Assembly: GCA_023430725.1 (NCBI GenBank)
Contig: JAEYZD010000131.1
Coordinates: forward strand, 1-23,235
From: Bacteroidota bacterium
GTDB lineage: Bacteria > Bacteroidota > Bacteroidia > Bacteroidales > VadinHA17
Direction of reading: 5' to 3'
DNA length: 23,235 nucleotides
The translations under genes were made by a program, and so were the position numbers. Shown here one piece after another: positions 15,697 to 22,763 of the stretch. The notes below the pieces were generated by a model. The model was not told the origin of the DNA. It saw only the letters and a program-made list of their open reading frames with translations, and did no database searches. Each line of letters starts with the position of its first letter. The first letter of the stretch is position 1.

Positions 15697-16518
15697 TTAC
15701 TTAATCAGTTCAGCCCTGACCGTGTTAACGGCCTTCTTCAGGGCATCAATATTTTCCATTGTGAGGCTTGTGCCCAGGCTGGCGTAGACATCACTTATTG
15801 GTTGCATGGCTGTAAGTATCCTGGCAACAAGCGGATCAGTGTTGTGTGGCGAAGCGAGTTCCCTGAACAGCTCAAATGATTTCTTCTGATCGAGCAGGGT
15901 CGACTCGAAACCTGAGAGATGACCGCCTGATTCAGAAACTGAGAGCGTGAGGTACATGCCCTCAACCCATGCACCCCCTACCATCAGCAGAGCGAGATTG
16001 GCCTGTCCGGCATCAACCATATATGAATAGGTGCGGTCAAACGTGTCAGTGAGAAGGGTAACAAGTGTATCCCTGTTGTCAAAATTGGCCTTGATTCTGT
16101 CATAAAGAGACTCGTCATAGATTTTTGACAGGTTCTGTTCCAGAGCAAGGGTGCGCACTGCAGCCAGGTAATCAATGACATCCTGCTGCATGTTATAAAG
16201 GGTGGCGTAGCTGAGATCGGCCCCGTAAACGCCAAGATTGACTGAACGGTTGTAGCTCTCCACATAATTGCGGGCATTCTCGGGAGGATTTGTGGCTCCA
16301 AGAATGTAACCCAGATCGAGGTCGGTGAGCTTCTTTATTACCTCGGCAGATGTTGGCAGAGGATAAACGTTTTCTTCAATTTTCTTTTCCAGTGCTTCGA
16401 GCTCAACGGCGTTGATCTCCTTCTGTTTCTTTGATTCGCCCCTGTTCCTGCAGGAGGATAAACCGGCAACTGACAGAATCAATACAGCTACCAGTATCGT
16501 CGTGAAAGTCTTTTTCAT
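15697..16518 (-). CDS. Hypothetical lipoprotein
   Basis: 273 residues. A basic start and hydrophobic core end in the lipobox LSSC with Cys23 as the lipid-modified residue (signal peptidase II). After a charged linker the mature part is almost entirely helical by composition, with ELEALEKKIEENVYPLPTSAEVIKKL and later a long stretch rich in Leu/Ala/Tyr; no metal-binding or catalytic motif stands out. The residues after the cysteine (RNRGES) do not resemble the acidic surface-export signal of Bacteroidota lipoproteins, so a periplasm-facing location is more likely. It is the gene directly upstream of the TerB-like/ABCG transporter on the same strand, but with a terminator between. I do not recognise the family. 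A TATTTTTA sequence (16560-16553, minus strand) is a weak possible -7 box 35 bases before the start. Confidence 0.8.
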   Translation of the reverse strand: MKKTFTTILVAVLILSVAGLSSCRNRGESKKQKEINAVELEALEKKIEENVYPLPTSAEVIKKLTDLDLGYILGATNPPENARNYVESYNRSVNLGVYGADLSYATLYNMQQDVIDYLAAVRTLALEQNLSKIYDESLYDRIKANFDNRDTLVTLLTDTFDRTYSYMVDAGQANLALLMVGGAWVEGMYLTLSVSESGGHLSGFESTLLDQKKSFELFRELASPHNTDPLVARILTAMQPISDVYASLGTSLTMENIDALKKAVNTVRAELIK

Positions 16519-16658
16519 ATATCTGCTTTTTGGTACTTGTGTTTTGGCTACGTAAAAATAAGACTTTTTACATATTCAGCCGGAATATTATTTCAAGAAT
16601 AATTTAAAGCTTTTCCCTGCCTGGATGACATGCACTCTAAACACCTGATGCAGGCCGG

Positions 16659-16687
16659 TTGTTCATTGCCATTTTCTGCTAACTTTG
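16659..16687 (+). promoter_or_regulatory. Promoter of the aminotransferase-carA operon
   Basis: TTG (16659-16661), 18 bases, then TAACTTTG (16680-16687), an exact TAnnTTTG. Transcription would begin near 16692, so the coding start must be the ATG at 16711 and not the in-frame ATG at 16630. Confidence 0.6.
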
Positions 16688-16710
16688 CATCCCGAAGCAA
16701 CAACAAACCC

Positions 16711-17886
16711 ATGATTTACAACTTCGACGAGGCGCCTGGCCGGGAGAACACAAACTGTCTCAAATGGGACAAGCGTGGGGAGGTCTTCGGCAGAGCCGAC
16801 GTGATACCGATGTGGATAGCCGATATGGATTTCAGCACTCCACCTTTTATAATTGAGGCGCTGCGCGAGAGGCTGAACCACGAAATCCTCGGTTATTCAT
16901 TCAGGCCGGACAGCTATTTTGATGCCTTCATAAGCTGGGTTTATGCACTTCACGGCTGGGAAATCAGGAAGGGCTGGATTGAGTTCTGCCCGGGAGTGGT
17001 GCCGGCGCTCAACATGTGTACGCTGGCCTACACCTCACCGGGAGATGAGATTATAATCCAGCCACCCGTTTACCCCCCTTTCTACGGGGCAGTGAACGAT
17101 CACGGGCGCAAGCTTGTATTTAACCCTCTTCTGGAGACGGATAAAGGCTGGATGATGGACTTTGAAGGTCTGCGCAGGGCGATAACGTCCCGTTCACGGA
17201 TGCTGATCCTCTCCAACCCGCATAACCCTGTGGGAAGAGCATGGACCCGCGAGGAGCTCAGTGAGCTTGCGGAGATTTGCCACGAAAAGGGGATAATAAT
17301 CCTTTCTGACGAGATACACTCTGACCTGACTCTGCCGGGAGTGAAACATGTGCCGCTGGCATCCCTTTCTGAGAAAGCGGCATCCGTAACAGTCACCTGC
17401 ATGGCGCCGAGCAAAACATTCAACCTCGCAGGACTATCTACCGCCTCAATGATTATAACTGATACGGGGCTGATGGAGAAATACCGTCAGACGCTTGTGG
17501 GACTTCACATGCATCTCGGAAACATTTTCGGTAATATTGCATCCGAAGCAGCCTATACCCACGGCCGTGACTGGCTGGCACAGATGATGGGCTATGTTGA
17601 GGGGAATGTGAACCTGGTTATGGATTTCTGCCGTGAACGTCTTCCCCGGATCAGGCCGGTGCTGCCCGAGGCTACATATATGATATGGCTCGACTGCCGT
17701 GCGATGGGCATGGGCGGAGATGAGCTGAACCGCTTCTTCGTGGAGCAGGCCGGGGTGGGGATGAACGAAGGCTCACGCTTCGGCCCCGGGGGAGAAGGGT
17801 TTATGAGGATGAACCTGGCATGCCCGCGCGCCACGGTGAAAAAGGCACTTGAACAGATAGAAACAGCAATAAAGACTGCAGGGTGA
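16711..17886 (+). CDS. PatB/MalY-type PLP-dependent C-S lyase / aminotransferase (putative cystathionine beta-lyase)
   Basis: Fold-type I PLP enzyme of 391 residues; relatives split cystathionine or other cysteine S-conjugates to a thiol, pyruvate and ammonia, and some act as aminotransferases. Typical features are MWIADMDFSTPPFI near the start (34-47), LGYSF (60-64), NPHNPVGR (169-176, with the cofactor-contacting Asn172), LSDEIHSDL (198-206, Asp200), the Schiff-base lysine Lys235 in APSKTFNLAGL, and the carboxylate-binding arginine near MRMNLACPR at the C-terminus. The open frame reaches back to an ATG at 16630, but those 27 codons contain a good promoter and do not resemble the family. Cytoplasmic. 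The stop overlaps the carA GTG by 4 bases, so the two genes are coupled. Confidence 0.9.
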   Translation: MIYNFDEAPGRENTNCLKWDKRGEVFGRADVIPMWIADMDFSTPPFIIEALRERLNHEILGYSFRPDSYFDAFISWVYALHGWEIRKGWIEFCPGVVPALNMCTLAYTSPGDEIIIQPPVYPPFYGAVNDHGRKLVFNPLLETDKGWMMDFEGLRRAITSRSRMLILSNPHNPVGRAWTREELSELAEICHEKGIIILSDEIHSDLTLPGVKHVPLASLSEKAASVTVTCMAPSKTFNLAGLSTASMIITDTGLMEKYRQTLVGLHMHLGNIFGNIASEAAYTHGRDWLAQMMGYVEGNVNLVMDFCRERLPRIRPVLPEATYMIWLDCRAMGMGGDELNRFFVEQAGVGMNEGSRFGPGGEGFMRMNLACPRATVKKALEQIETAIKTAG

Positions 17887-18980
17887 GAGACAATAGCAAA
17901 ATCAGTGTGCGACTGACGCTGGAGGACGGCACCGTTTACCGCGGATGGTCTTTTGGCGCACCGGTCACAGCCGCCGGTGAGGTGGTATTCAACACAGCAA
18001 TGACAGGCTACCCCGAGAGCCTTACTGACCCCTCTTACAGGGGACAGATACTGTGCCTCACCTACCCGCTGGTGGGCAATTACGGAGCTCCCGGAAAGAG
18101 CGAACAGAACGACCTGTTCATGTTTTACGAATCGTCAGGCGTCCATATATCCGCTCTGATTGTATCGGATTATTCTTTTGAATACAGCCACTGGAACGCC
18201 ATAGAGAGCCTCGGCGAGTGGCTGCGCAGAAGCAATGTGCCGGGGATCTTCGGGATTGACACCCGGGCACTGACAAAGAGAATACGTGAGAAGGGAGCCA
18301 TGCTTGGCAAGGTGGAGCCGGAGGGGATGACAACGGAGTTCTATGACCCCAACAAGGTCAACCTGGTGGCCGAGGTCAGCACCTCCGCACGAAAGGTATA
18401 TGGCAACGGCCGGTATAGGATACTGCTTGTCGACTGCGGGGTGAAGTTCAATATAATACGGAACCTTTTAAAGCGTGACACCACAATCATCCGTGTGCCT
18501 TGGGACTATGACTATTCTGCCGAGGAATATGACGGGCTTTTTCTCACTAACGGTCCCGGCGATCCCAAGATGTGCAGCGCGGCCATTGATAATATAAGGA
18601 GGTCGCTGAATGATGACAGGCCTATCTTCGGCATATGCCTGGGGAACCAACTGATGGCGCTGGCAGCGGGGGCTGATACGTACAAGCTGCGCTACGGCCA
18701 CCGCAGTCATAACCAGCCGGTTCTGATGGTTGGTACTGACAGGGCTTATATAACCTCTCAGAACCACGGTTTTGCGGTGAACAACAACACTTTGCCTGAC
18801 GGCTGGGTGCCGCTGTTCGTCAACGTGAATGACAACACAAACGAAGGGATGAAGCATATCTCAAAGCCCTTCTTCTCAACCCAGTTCCACCCCGAAGCCT
18901 CCGGCGGCCCGACGGATACCGATTTTCTGTTTGATCTCTTCATTGATAATATTGAAAAGGCCGCAATCGGGACCCGATGA
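17883..18980 (+). CDS. carA: Carbamoyl-phosphate synthase small (glutaminase) subunit
   Basis: CarA hydrolyses glutamine and passes ammonia to CarB, which makes carbamoyl phosphate for arginine and pyrimidines. The 365 residues contain the CPSase small-chain N-domain (LEDGTVYRGWSFG, FNTAMTGYPESLTDPSYRGQ at 36-55) and a class I glutaminase domain with FLTNGPGDP (220-228), nucleophile Cys252 in GICLGNQ, and the His336/Glu338 pair in FHPEASGG. All catalytic residues are present. The start is a GTG whose last bases form the upstream stop (GTGA). The conserved core ends near FDLFIDNIEK; the final AAIGTR directly precedes the join to the truncated gene that follows. carB, normally next to carA in this phylum, is not in the window. 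Confidence 0.95.
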   Translation: MRDNSKISVRLTLEDGTVYRGWSFGAPVTAAGEVVFNTAMTGYPESLTDPSYRGQILCLTYPLVGNYGAPGKSEQNDLFMFYESSGVHISALIVSDYSFEYSHWNAIESLGEWLRRSNVPGIFGIDTRALTKRIREKGAMLGKVEPEGMTTEFYDPNKVNLVAEVSTSARKVYGNGRYRILLVDCGVKFNIIRNLLKRDTTIIRVPWDYDYSAEEYDGLFLTNGPGDPKMCSAAIDNIRRSLNDDRPIFGICLGNQLMALAAGADTYKLRYGHRSHNQPVLMVGTDRAYITSQNHGFAVNNNTLPDGWVPLFVNVNDNTNEGMKHISKPFFSTQFHPEASGGPTDTDFLFDLFIDNIEKAAIGTR

Positions 18981-19606
18981 GGATAATAAAGGCCGGTGAG
19001 GATGCACGAACAATGGCTCTGTTTGGGTGCGGTGCCCAGGGAAAATCACAGATTGAGGCAGTTTTGTGTGAACGCCGCGTCAGCAAAATCCTGATCTTTG
19101 AAAAAAACAGAGAGCGGGCAGACCAGTTTATCGGGGAACTGCAGGGTGAATTATCCGCGGAGGTTTTGTATTGTGAAAACACTAATACCCTGAATGAAGC
19201 TGATATTATATGCACGGCCACCAACGCAACGGAACCTCTCTTCAAAAGGGAGGATGTCAGGAAGGGGGCACATATAAACGCAATCGGCTCTTTCCAGCCG
19301 CACATGCAGGAGCTTGATCCCTGGTTAATAAAGGATGCCAGAGTCTTTGTTGACCAGAGAGAACCATGTTTGAAAGAAAGCGGAGACCTGATAAAGCCAA
19401 TTCAGCAGGGGATAATCAGTGAAAACCATATTGCAGGTGAGATCGGCGAATTGCTAATAAACAGAATTGCCGGCAGGGAGTCGGATGATCAGATCACCGT
19501 TTTCAAAAGTGTAGGCGTGGCCATACAGGATTATGTGGTGGCAACCGATATTTACAATTACTCGCTGGAGCAAGGATTCGGGCTTGAGATCAGCCTTTCC
19601 GGGTAA
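18977..19606 (+). CDS. Ornithine cyclodeaminase / mu-crystallin family protein, N-terminal third missing
   Basis: 209 residues, against about 310-340 for the family, whose members reduce imino acids or cyclise ornithine with NAD(P). What remains starts almost at the Rossmann fold: FGCGAQGKSQ (16-25). It continues through NEADIICTATNATEPLF, HINAIGSFQPHMQELD (holding the conserved Asp after the nucleotide domain), VFVDQREPCLKESGDL and SDDQITVFKSVGVAIQDYVVATDIY, all close to family consensus. Missing are roughly 110 N-terminal residues that form most of the substrate-binding and dimer domain. The frame upstream closes at a TGA (18953-18955) inside carA, so the lost part is not hidden nearby. The ATG overlaps the carA stop as ATGA. 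It may be a remnant, or a shortened but expressed protein; the undamaged remainder suggests a recent event or retained use. Confidence 0.8.
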   Translation: MRIIKAGEDARTMALFGCGAQGKSQIEAVLCERRVSKILIFEKNRERADQFIGELQGELSAEVLYCENTNTLNEADIICTATNATEPLFKREDVRKGAHINAIGSFQPHMQELDPWLIKDARVFVDQREPCLKESGDLIKPIQQGIISENHIAGEIGELLINRIAGRESDDQITVFKSVGVAIQDYVVATDIYNYSLEQGFGLEISLSG

Positions 19607-19618
19607 CGGACCGTTACC
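19602..19618. repeat. Compact palindrome at the stop of the cyclodeaminase-like gene
   Basis: GGTAACGG and CCGTTACC form a perfect 8-bp inverted repeat around a single A (19610), extendable by a G-T and a C-G pair. It contains the stop codon TAA (19604-19606). No T-run follows, so it is either an operator-like site for the dehydratase gene 42 bases downstream or a weak hairpin. Confidence 0.55.
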
Positions 19619-19659
19619 TGTTCCGCAGTAATTTCATCACAGGAAAACTTTGAAATTCC

Positions 19660-21138
19660 ATGAAATCGCAAATGAAGAAATTACCTGGCATATTCAATGA
19701 TGTGATCGGGCCTGTGATGCGGGGACCGTCCAGTTCACACACTGCAGCCTCCTGGAGAATTGCCGGGATCGCGCTGAATATACTTAACGAACCCCTGAAA
19801 CAGGCACTGATCGAGTTTGACCGCGACGGCGCCTGGGCACCAAACTACCGCGAACAGGGAACAACCATGGGCATTGACGGCGGCCTGTCTGGCTTCGATA
19901 TTATCGATGAAAGGATGAAAACTGCTGAAAGTCAAGCTCGTCAGAAGGGAATTAATATCGAATATCAGGTAAGCTCGTTCCCGACAGATCATGCCAACAC
20001 GGTGCGACTGACCCTTTGGGGAATCTCAGGAAAGAGAGTTCAGATAATTGCCGTTTCTCTGGGCGGAGGTTCTTTTGAGATAAGGTCTGTCAACGGGTTT
20101 CCGGTACGTTTGAATGGCGACCGGTACGGCATCATAATTTTCACCCGGGAAAAAAAGGATTTAAATGATGAACTGAAAAACCGGATTACTCCTGGAGTTG
20201 AATTATCCTCAGAACAACAAGGAGATGCAATGATGTACGAGTTTAAATCGTCATACCCGTTTACGGCCGAACTAATGGCTCATCTTCAGAATCATCCGTT
20301 CATTGACCATTTGGGGGTAATAAATCCAATAATGCCCGTGATTACCGGCAGAGAGACAGAAATGCCATTTACGACAATTTCGTCACTCCTGGCCTATGCA
20401 GAAGAAAATGATGCGGATCTGGGAGACCTGGGACTGATCTGGGAAAAATGTATCAGCGGAACTACGGGGGATGATTTAAATGCCCGGATGAAGGAGATAA
20501 TCAATATCATAAATAACAGTATTGATTCCGGTTTGAAGGGAACGAAGTATGCAGACCGGATTCTGCCACAGCAGTCTCACTTAATCAGAAAGGCAGAGAA
20601 AGACGGCAAAATAGGGGAGTCGGTTGTCAACCGCATGATTGAGAATGTTTCGGCACTGATGGAATCAAAAAGTGCGATGGAAGTAATCGTGGCTGCCCCC
20701 ACTGCCGGTTCCTGCGGAACAGTCGGGGGATCACTGAAGGCAGTATCCGATAATCTTGGGAAATCCGCTGATGAATTGGTCAAGGCGTATTTTGCAGCCG
20801 GAATTGTTGGCGCTTATTTCGCTCAGGGACCCGGTTTCCCGGCCGAGGAACATGGTTGCCAGGTGGAATGCGGGACTGCCTCAGGAATGGCAGCTGCCGG
20901 CATCGTGCAACTGCTGGGAGGCACTGCAAAACAGGCCATTGACGCTGCAGGCAATGCATATGCTTCAGCTATAATGTCAGTATCCGGATTCGGTGGCGTA
21001 ATTCCGCTTGACCAGGTAATAGGGACTGTATCGGATGTAGGTATAACAATGCCGTCATGCGTGAAATGCACTGGAAAAGGTGGACTGGCTGTTACTGAGA
21101 CTGCATTGAAGATTAAAAACAGGCTGGGTCGGTTATGA
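19660..21138 (+). CDS. Fused beta-alpha L-serine-dehydratase-like protein (iron-sulfur type), divergent
   Basis: 492 residues in the order of single-chain iron-sulfur serine dehydratases, which convert L-serine to pyruvate and ammonia. The N-terminal beta part has VIGPVMRGPSSSHTAA (15-30); the C-terminal alpha part has VAAPTAGSCGTVGG (344-357) and AEEHGCQVECGTASGMAAAG (395-414). Cys400 fits the conserved GCQ cysteine of the cluster. The usual CDP and PCIERN cysteines downstream are not found; the aligned stretch reads SVSGFGGVIPLDQVIG, while two cysteines appear later as PSCVKC (465-470). Cluster binding and substrate may therefore differ. No membrane segment. ATG at 19660 is used; ATG at 19672 (MKKLPG) is an alternative. 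It follows the cyclodeaminase-like gene by 53 bases, suggesting a shared amino-acid pathway. Confidence 0.85.
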   Translation: MKSQMKKLPGIFNDVIGPVMRGPSSSHTAASWRIAGIALNILNEPLKQALIEFDRDGAWAPNYREQGTTMGIDGGLSGFDIIDERMKTAESQARQKGINIEYQVSSFPTDHANTVRLTLWGISGKRVQIIAVSLGGGSFEIRSVNGFPVRLNGDRYGIIIFTREKKDLNDELKNRITPGVELSSEQQGDAMMYEFKSSYPFTAELMAHLQNHPFIDHLGVINPIMPVITGRETEMPFTTISSLLAYAEENDADLGDLGLIWEKCISGTTGDDLNARMKEIINIINNSIDSGLKGTKYADRILPQQSHLIRKAEKDGKIGESVVNRMIENVSALMESKSAMEVIVAAPTAGSCGTVGGSLKAVSDNLGKSADELVKAYFAAGIVGAYFAQGPGFPAEEHGCQVECGTASGMAAAGIVQLLGGTAKQAIDAAGNAYASAIMSVSGFGGVIPLDQVIGTVSDVGITMPSCVKCTGKGGLAVTETALKIKNRLGRL

Positions 21139-21188
21139 TTTTTGCAGTTCCGCGTTAAACTAAGTTAATTCAACAGGCAGGAAAGTGG

Positions 21189-21207
21189 CATCCTGACCGT
21201 CAGGATG
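21189..21207. repeat. Compact palindrome after the dehydratase-like gene
   Basis: CATCCTGAC and GTCAGGATG form a perfect 9-bp inverted repeat around one C (21198). A looser outer pair, GAAAGTGGCA (21181-21190) and TGCCATTTTC (21231-21240), surrounds it with one mismatch, partly sharing bases with the inner arm. No T-run follows. It could fold in RNA as a terminator-like or processing hairpin, or serve as an operator for the aminopeptidase gene at 21306. Confidence 0.5.
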
Positions 21208-21305
21208 GTATATTTACAATCACAAGAAGTGCCATTTTCACACTTGAAGTTCAATTGCCTCAAGTTTCAGATAATAATTTCACTCAAATTTTAAAACAGT
21301 AAGAT

Positions 21306-22697
21306 ATGTTCAGCACAAAGACCTACCTGGAAAGAAGACGCATCCTGAAGGAAAAAGTCGGTAAAGGTTTAATCCTGCTTTTTGGAAATGATGAGTCGCC
21401 CATGAATTATACTGACAATACCTACCATTTCAGGCAGGACAGCACTTTCCTCTACTATTTCGGAATACAGCAGCCCGGGCTGGCCGCCGTGATTGACGCC
21501 GATAATGACACTGAAGTTGTATTCGGTGATGAGTACACAGTTGAGGATTATGTATGGAGGGGACCACAGCCCACCATTGCATCGCTTGCTGAAAAATGCG
21601 GCGTTCATAAAGTACAGCCGGCAGCCAGCCTTGCAGCAGTTCTTGACAGGGCTCAGCAAAAAAAACAGACAATCCATTTTCTGCCGCTCTACCGCCATGA
21701 AAACAAAATCAGGCTGTTCGAACTGCTTGGAATATTGCCGCGGGAAATAGCCGGAGAATCTTCCCTTGAACTTGTTAAGGCCGTTGTCAGCCAGCGCGAG
21801 ATCAAGACAGAAGAGGAAATTATTCAGCTGCACCAGGCGGCCAGTGTGTCAGTTGACATGCACGTGGCTGCCATGAAATATGCAAAACCGGGAATGACCG
21901 AAGCGCAGGTCACTGCCGAAATTCATAGAGTCGCCATCGCGGCCGGAGGAAACATTGCGTTTCCGATCATCGCAACAATAAACGGCCAGACACTTCACAA
22001 TCATTACCATGGCAACACGCTTAAGGAAGGCGACCTCTTCCTGGTAGATGCCGGTTATGAAAATGAGATGTGTTATGCCGGTGATTTGTCAAGCACCATT
22101 CCTGTGAGCAGGAGATTCACACCGGTACAGAGAGATATCTACCGGTTATCGCTTGATGCGCACGAGGCTGCCATTTCTGCTGCCCGGCTGAACCGGCCGT
22201 TCAGAAACGTACATCTGGCAGCAACCAGGACGATTTTTGACGGGCTGAAAGCGATGGGGCTGACTAAGGGCAATACTGATGATGCCCTTGAGGCAGGAGC
22301 GCATGCCCTGTTCTTTCCGTGCGGGACGGGACATATGATGGGACTGGATGTACACGATATGGAAGACCTGGGAGAGTTATGGGTTGGCTATGACGGAGAG
22401 CCGAAAAGCACTCAGTTCGGCCTTAAATCACTGCGACTCGCCAAACCTCTGCAACCCGGACACGTATATACAATTGAGCCGGGCATCTATTTTATTCCTG
22501 AGTTGATGGACCTGTGGAGAAGCCAGAACAGATTCAATGAGTTCATCAACTGGGATGAGGTATACAAGTACCGTAATTTCGGAGGGGTAAGGAATGAAGA
22601 GGATTTTGTGATGACTGAGAACGGGCCACAGTTGCTCGGCAAACCCAAGCCAAAGAGAGTTGAGGAGATTGAAGCTATCCGCGGCAGTGCTCTCTGA
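21306..22697 (+). CDS. pepP: Xaa-Pro aminopeptidase (peptidase M24B)
   Basis: Removes the N-terminal residue from peptides with proline in second position, using a two-metal site. The 463 residues comprise an N-terminal creatinase-like domain (to about 170; MNYTDNTYHFRQDSTFLYYFG at 33-53 is the family's opening) and a pita-bread catalytic domain. The five metal ligands are in place: Asp248 (LVDAGYE), Asp260 (AGDLSST), His343 (GTGHMMGLDVHD), Glu391 (TIEPGIY) and Glu431 or Glu432 (GGVRNEEDF). No signal peptide is visible, so it should be cytoplasmic. It starts 167 bases after the dehydratase-like gene, a gap that holds a palindrome but no clear TAnnTTTG box, and ends at a strong hairpin. Confidence 0.93.
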   Translation: MFSTKTYLERRRILKEKVGKGLILLFGNDESPMNYTDNTYHFRQDSTFLYYFGIQQPGLAAVIDADNDTEVVFGDEYTVEDYVWRGPQPTIASLAEKCGVHKVQPAASLAAVLDRAQQKKQTIHFLPLYRHENKIRLFELLGILPREIAGESSLELVKAVVSQREIKTEEEIIQLHQAASVSVDMHVAAMKYAKPGMTEAQVTAEIHRVAIAAGGNIAFPIIATINGQTLHNHYHGNTLKEGDLFLVDAGYENEMCYAGDLSSTIPVSRRFTPVQRDIYRLSLDAHEAAISAARLNRPFRNVHLAATRTIFDGLKAMGLTKGNTDDALEAGAHALFFPCGTGHMMGLDVHDMEDLGELWVGYDGEPKSTQFGLKSLRLAKPLQPGHVYTIEPGIYFIPELMDLWRSQNRFNEFINWDEVYKYRNFGGVRNEEDFVMTENGPQLLGKPKPKRVEEIEAIRGSAL

Positions 22698-22731
22698 ATG
22701 ACTGCCTTTACACAAAATTAATCTGACCTGG

Positions 22732-22763
22732 AGGTCCGGTGTCTCAGAAAAGATACCGGACCT
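22732..22763 (+). terminator. Strong hairpin between convergent pepP and argH, probably a bidirectional terminator
   Basis: AGGTCCGGTGTCT (22732-22744) pairs with AGATACCGGACCT (22751-22763) over 13 positions with one G-T wobble, around a 6-base loop. The plus-strand tail TTAATTCCTGATTTTTT is moderately T-rich; the minus-strand tail is weaker. The right arm ends at the base next to the argH stop codon. Confidence 0.7.

Noticed and set aside
16553..16560. TATTTTTA as the promoter of the lipoprotein gene (minus strand)
   Set aside because: One mismatch to the -7 consensus and no TTG at the right distance; too weak to list as a feature.
18977..19606. A carA-cyclodeaminase fusion protein
   Set aside because: carA closes with its own TGA and the next gene is in another frame, so they are two separate polypeptides.
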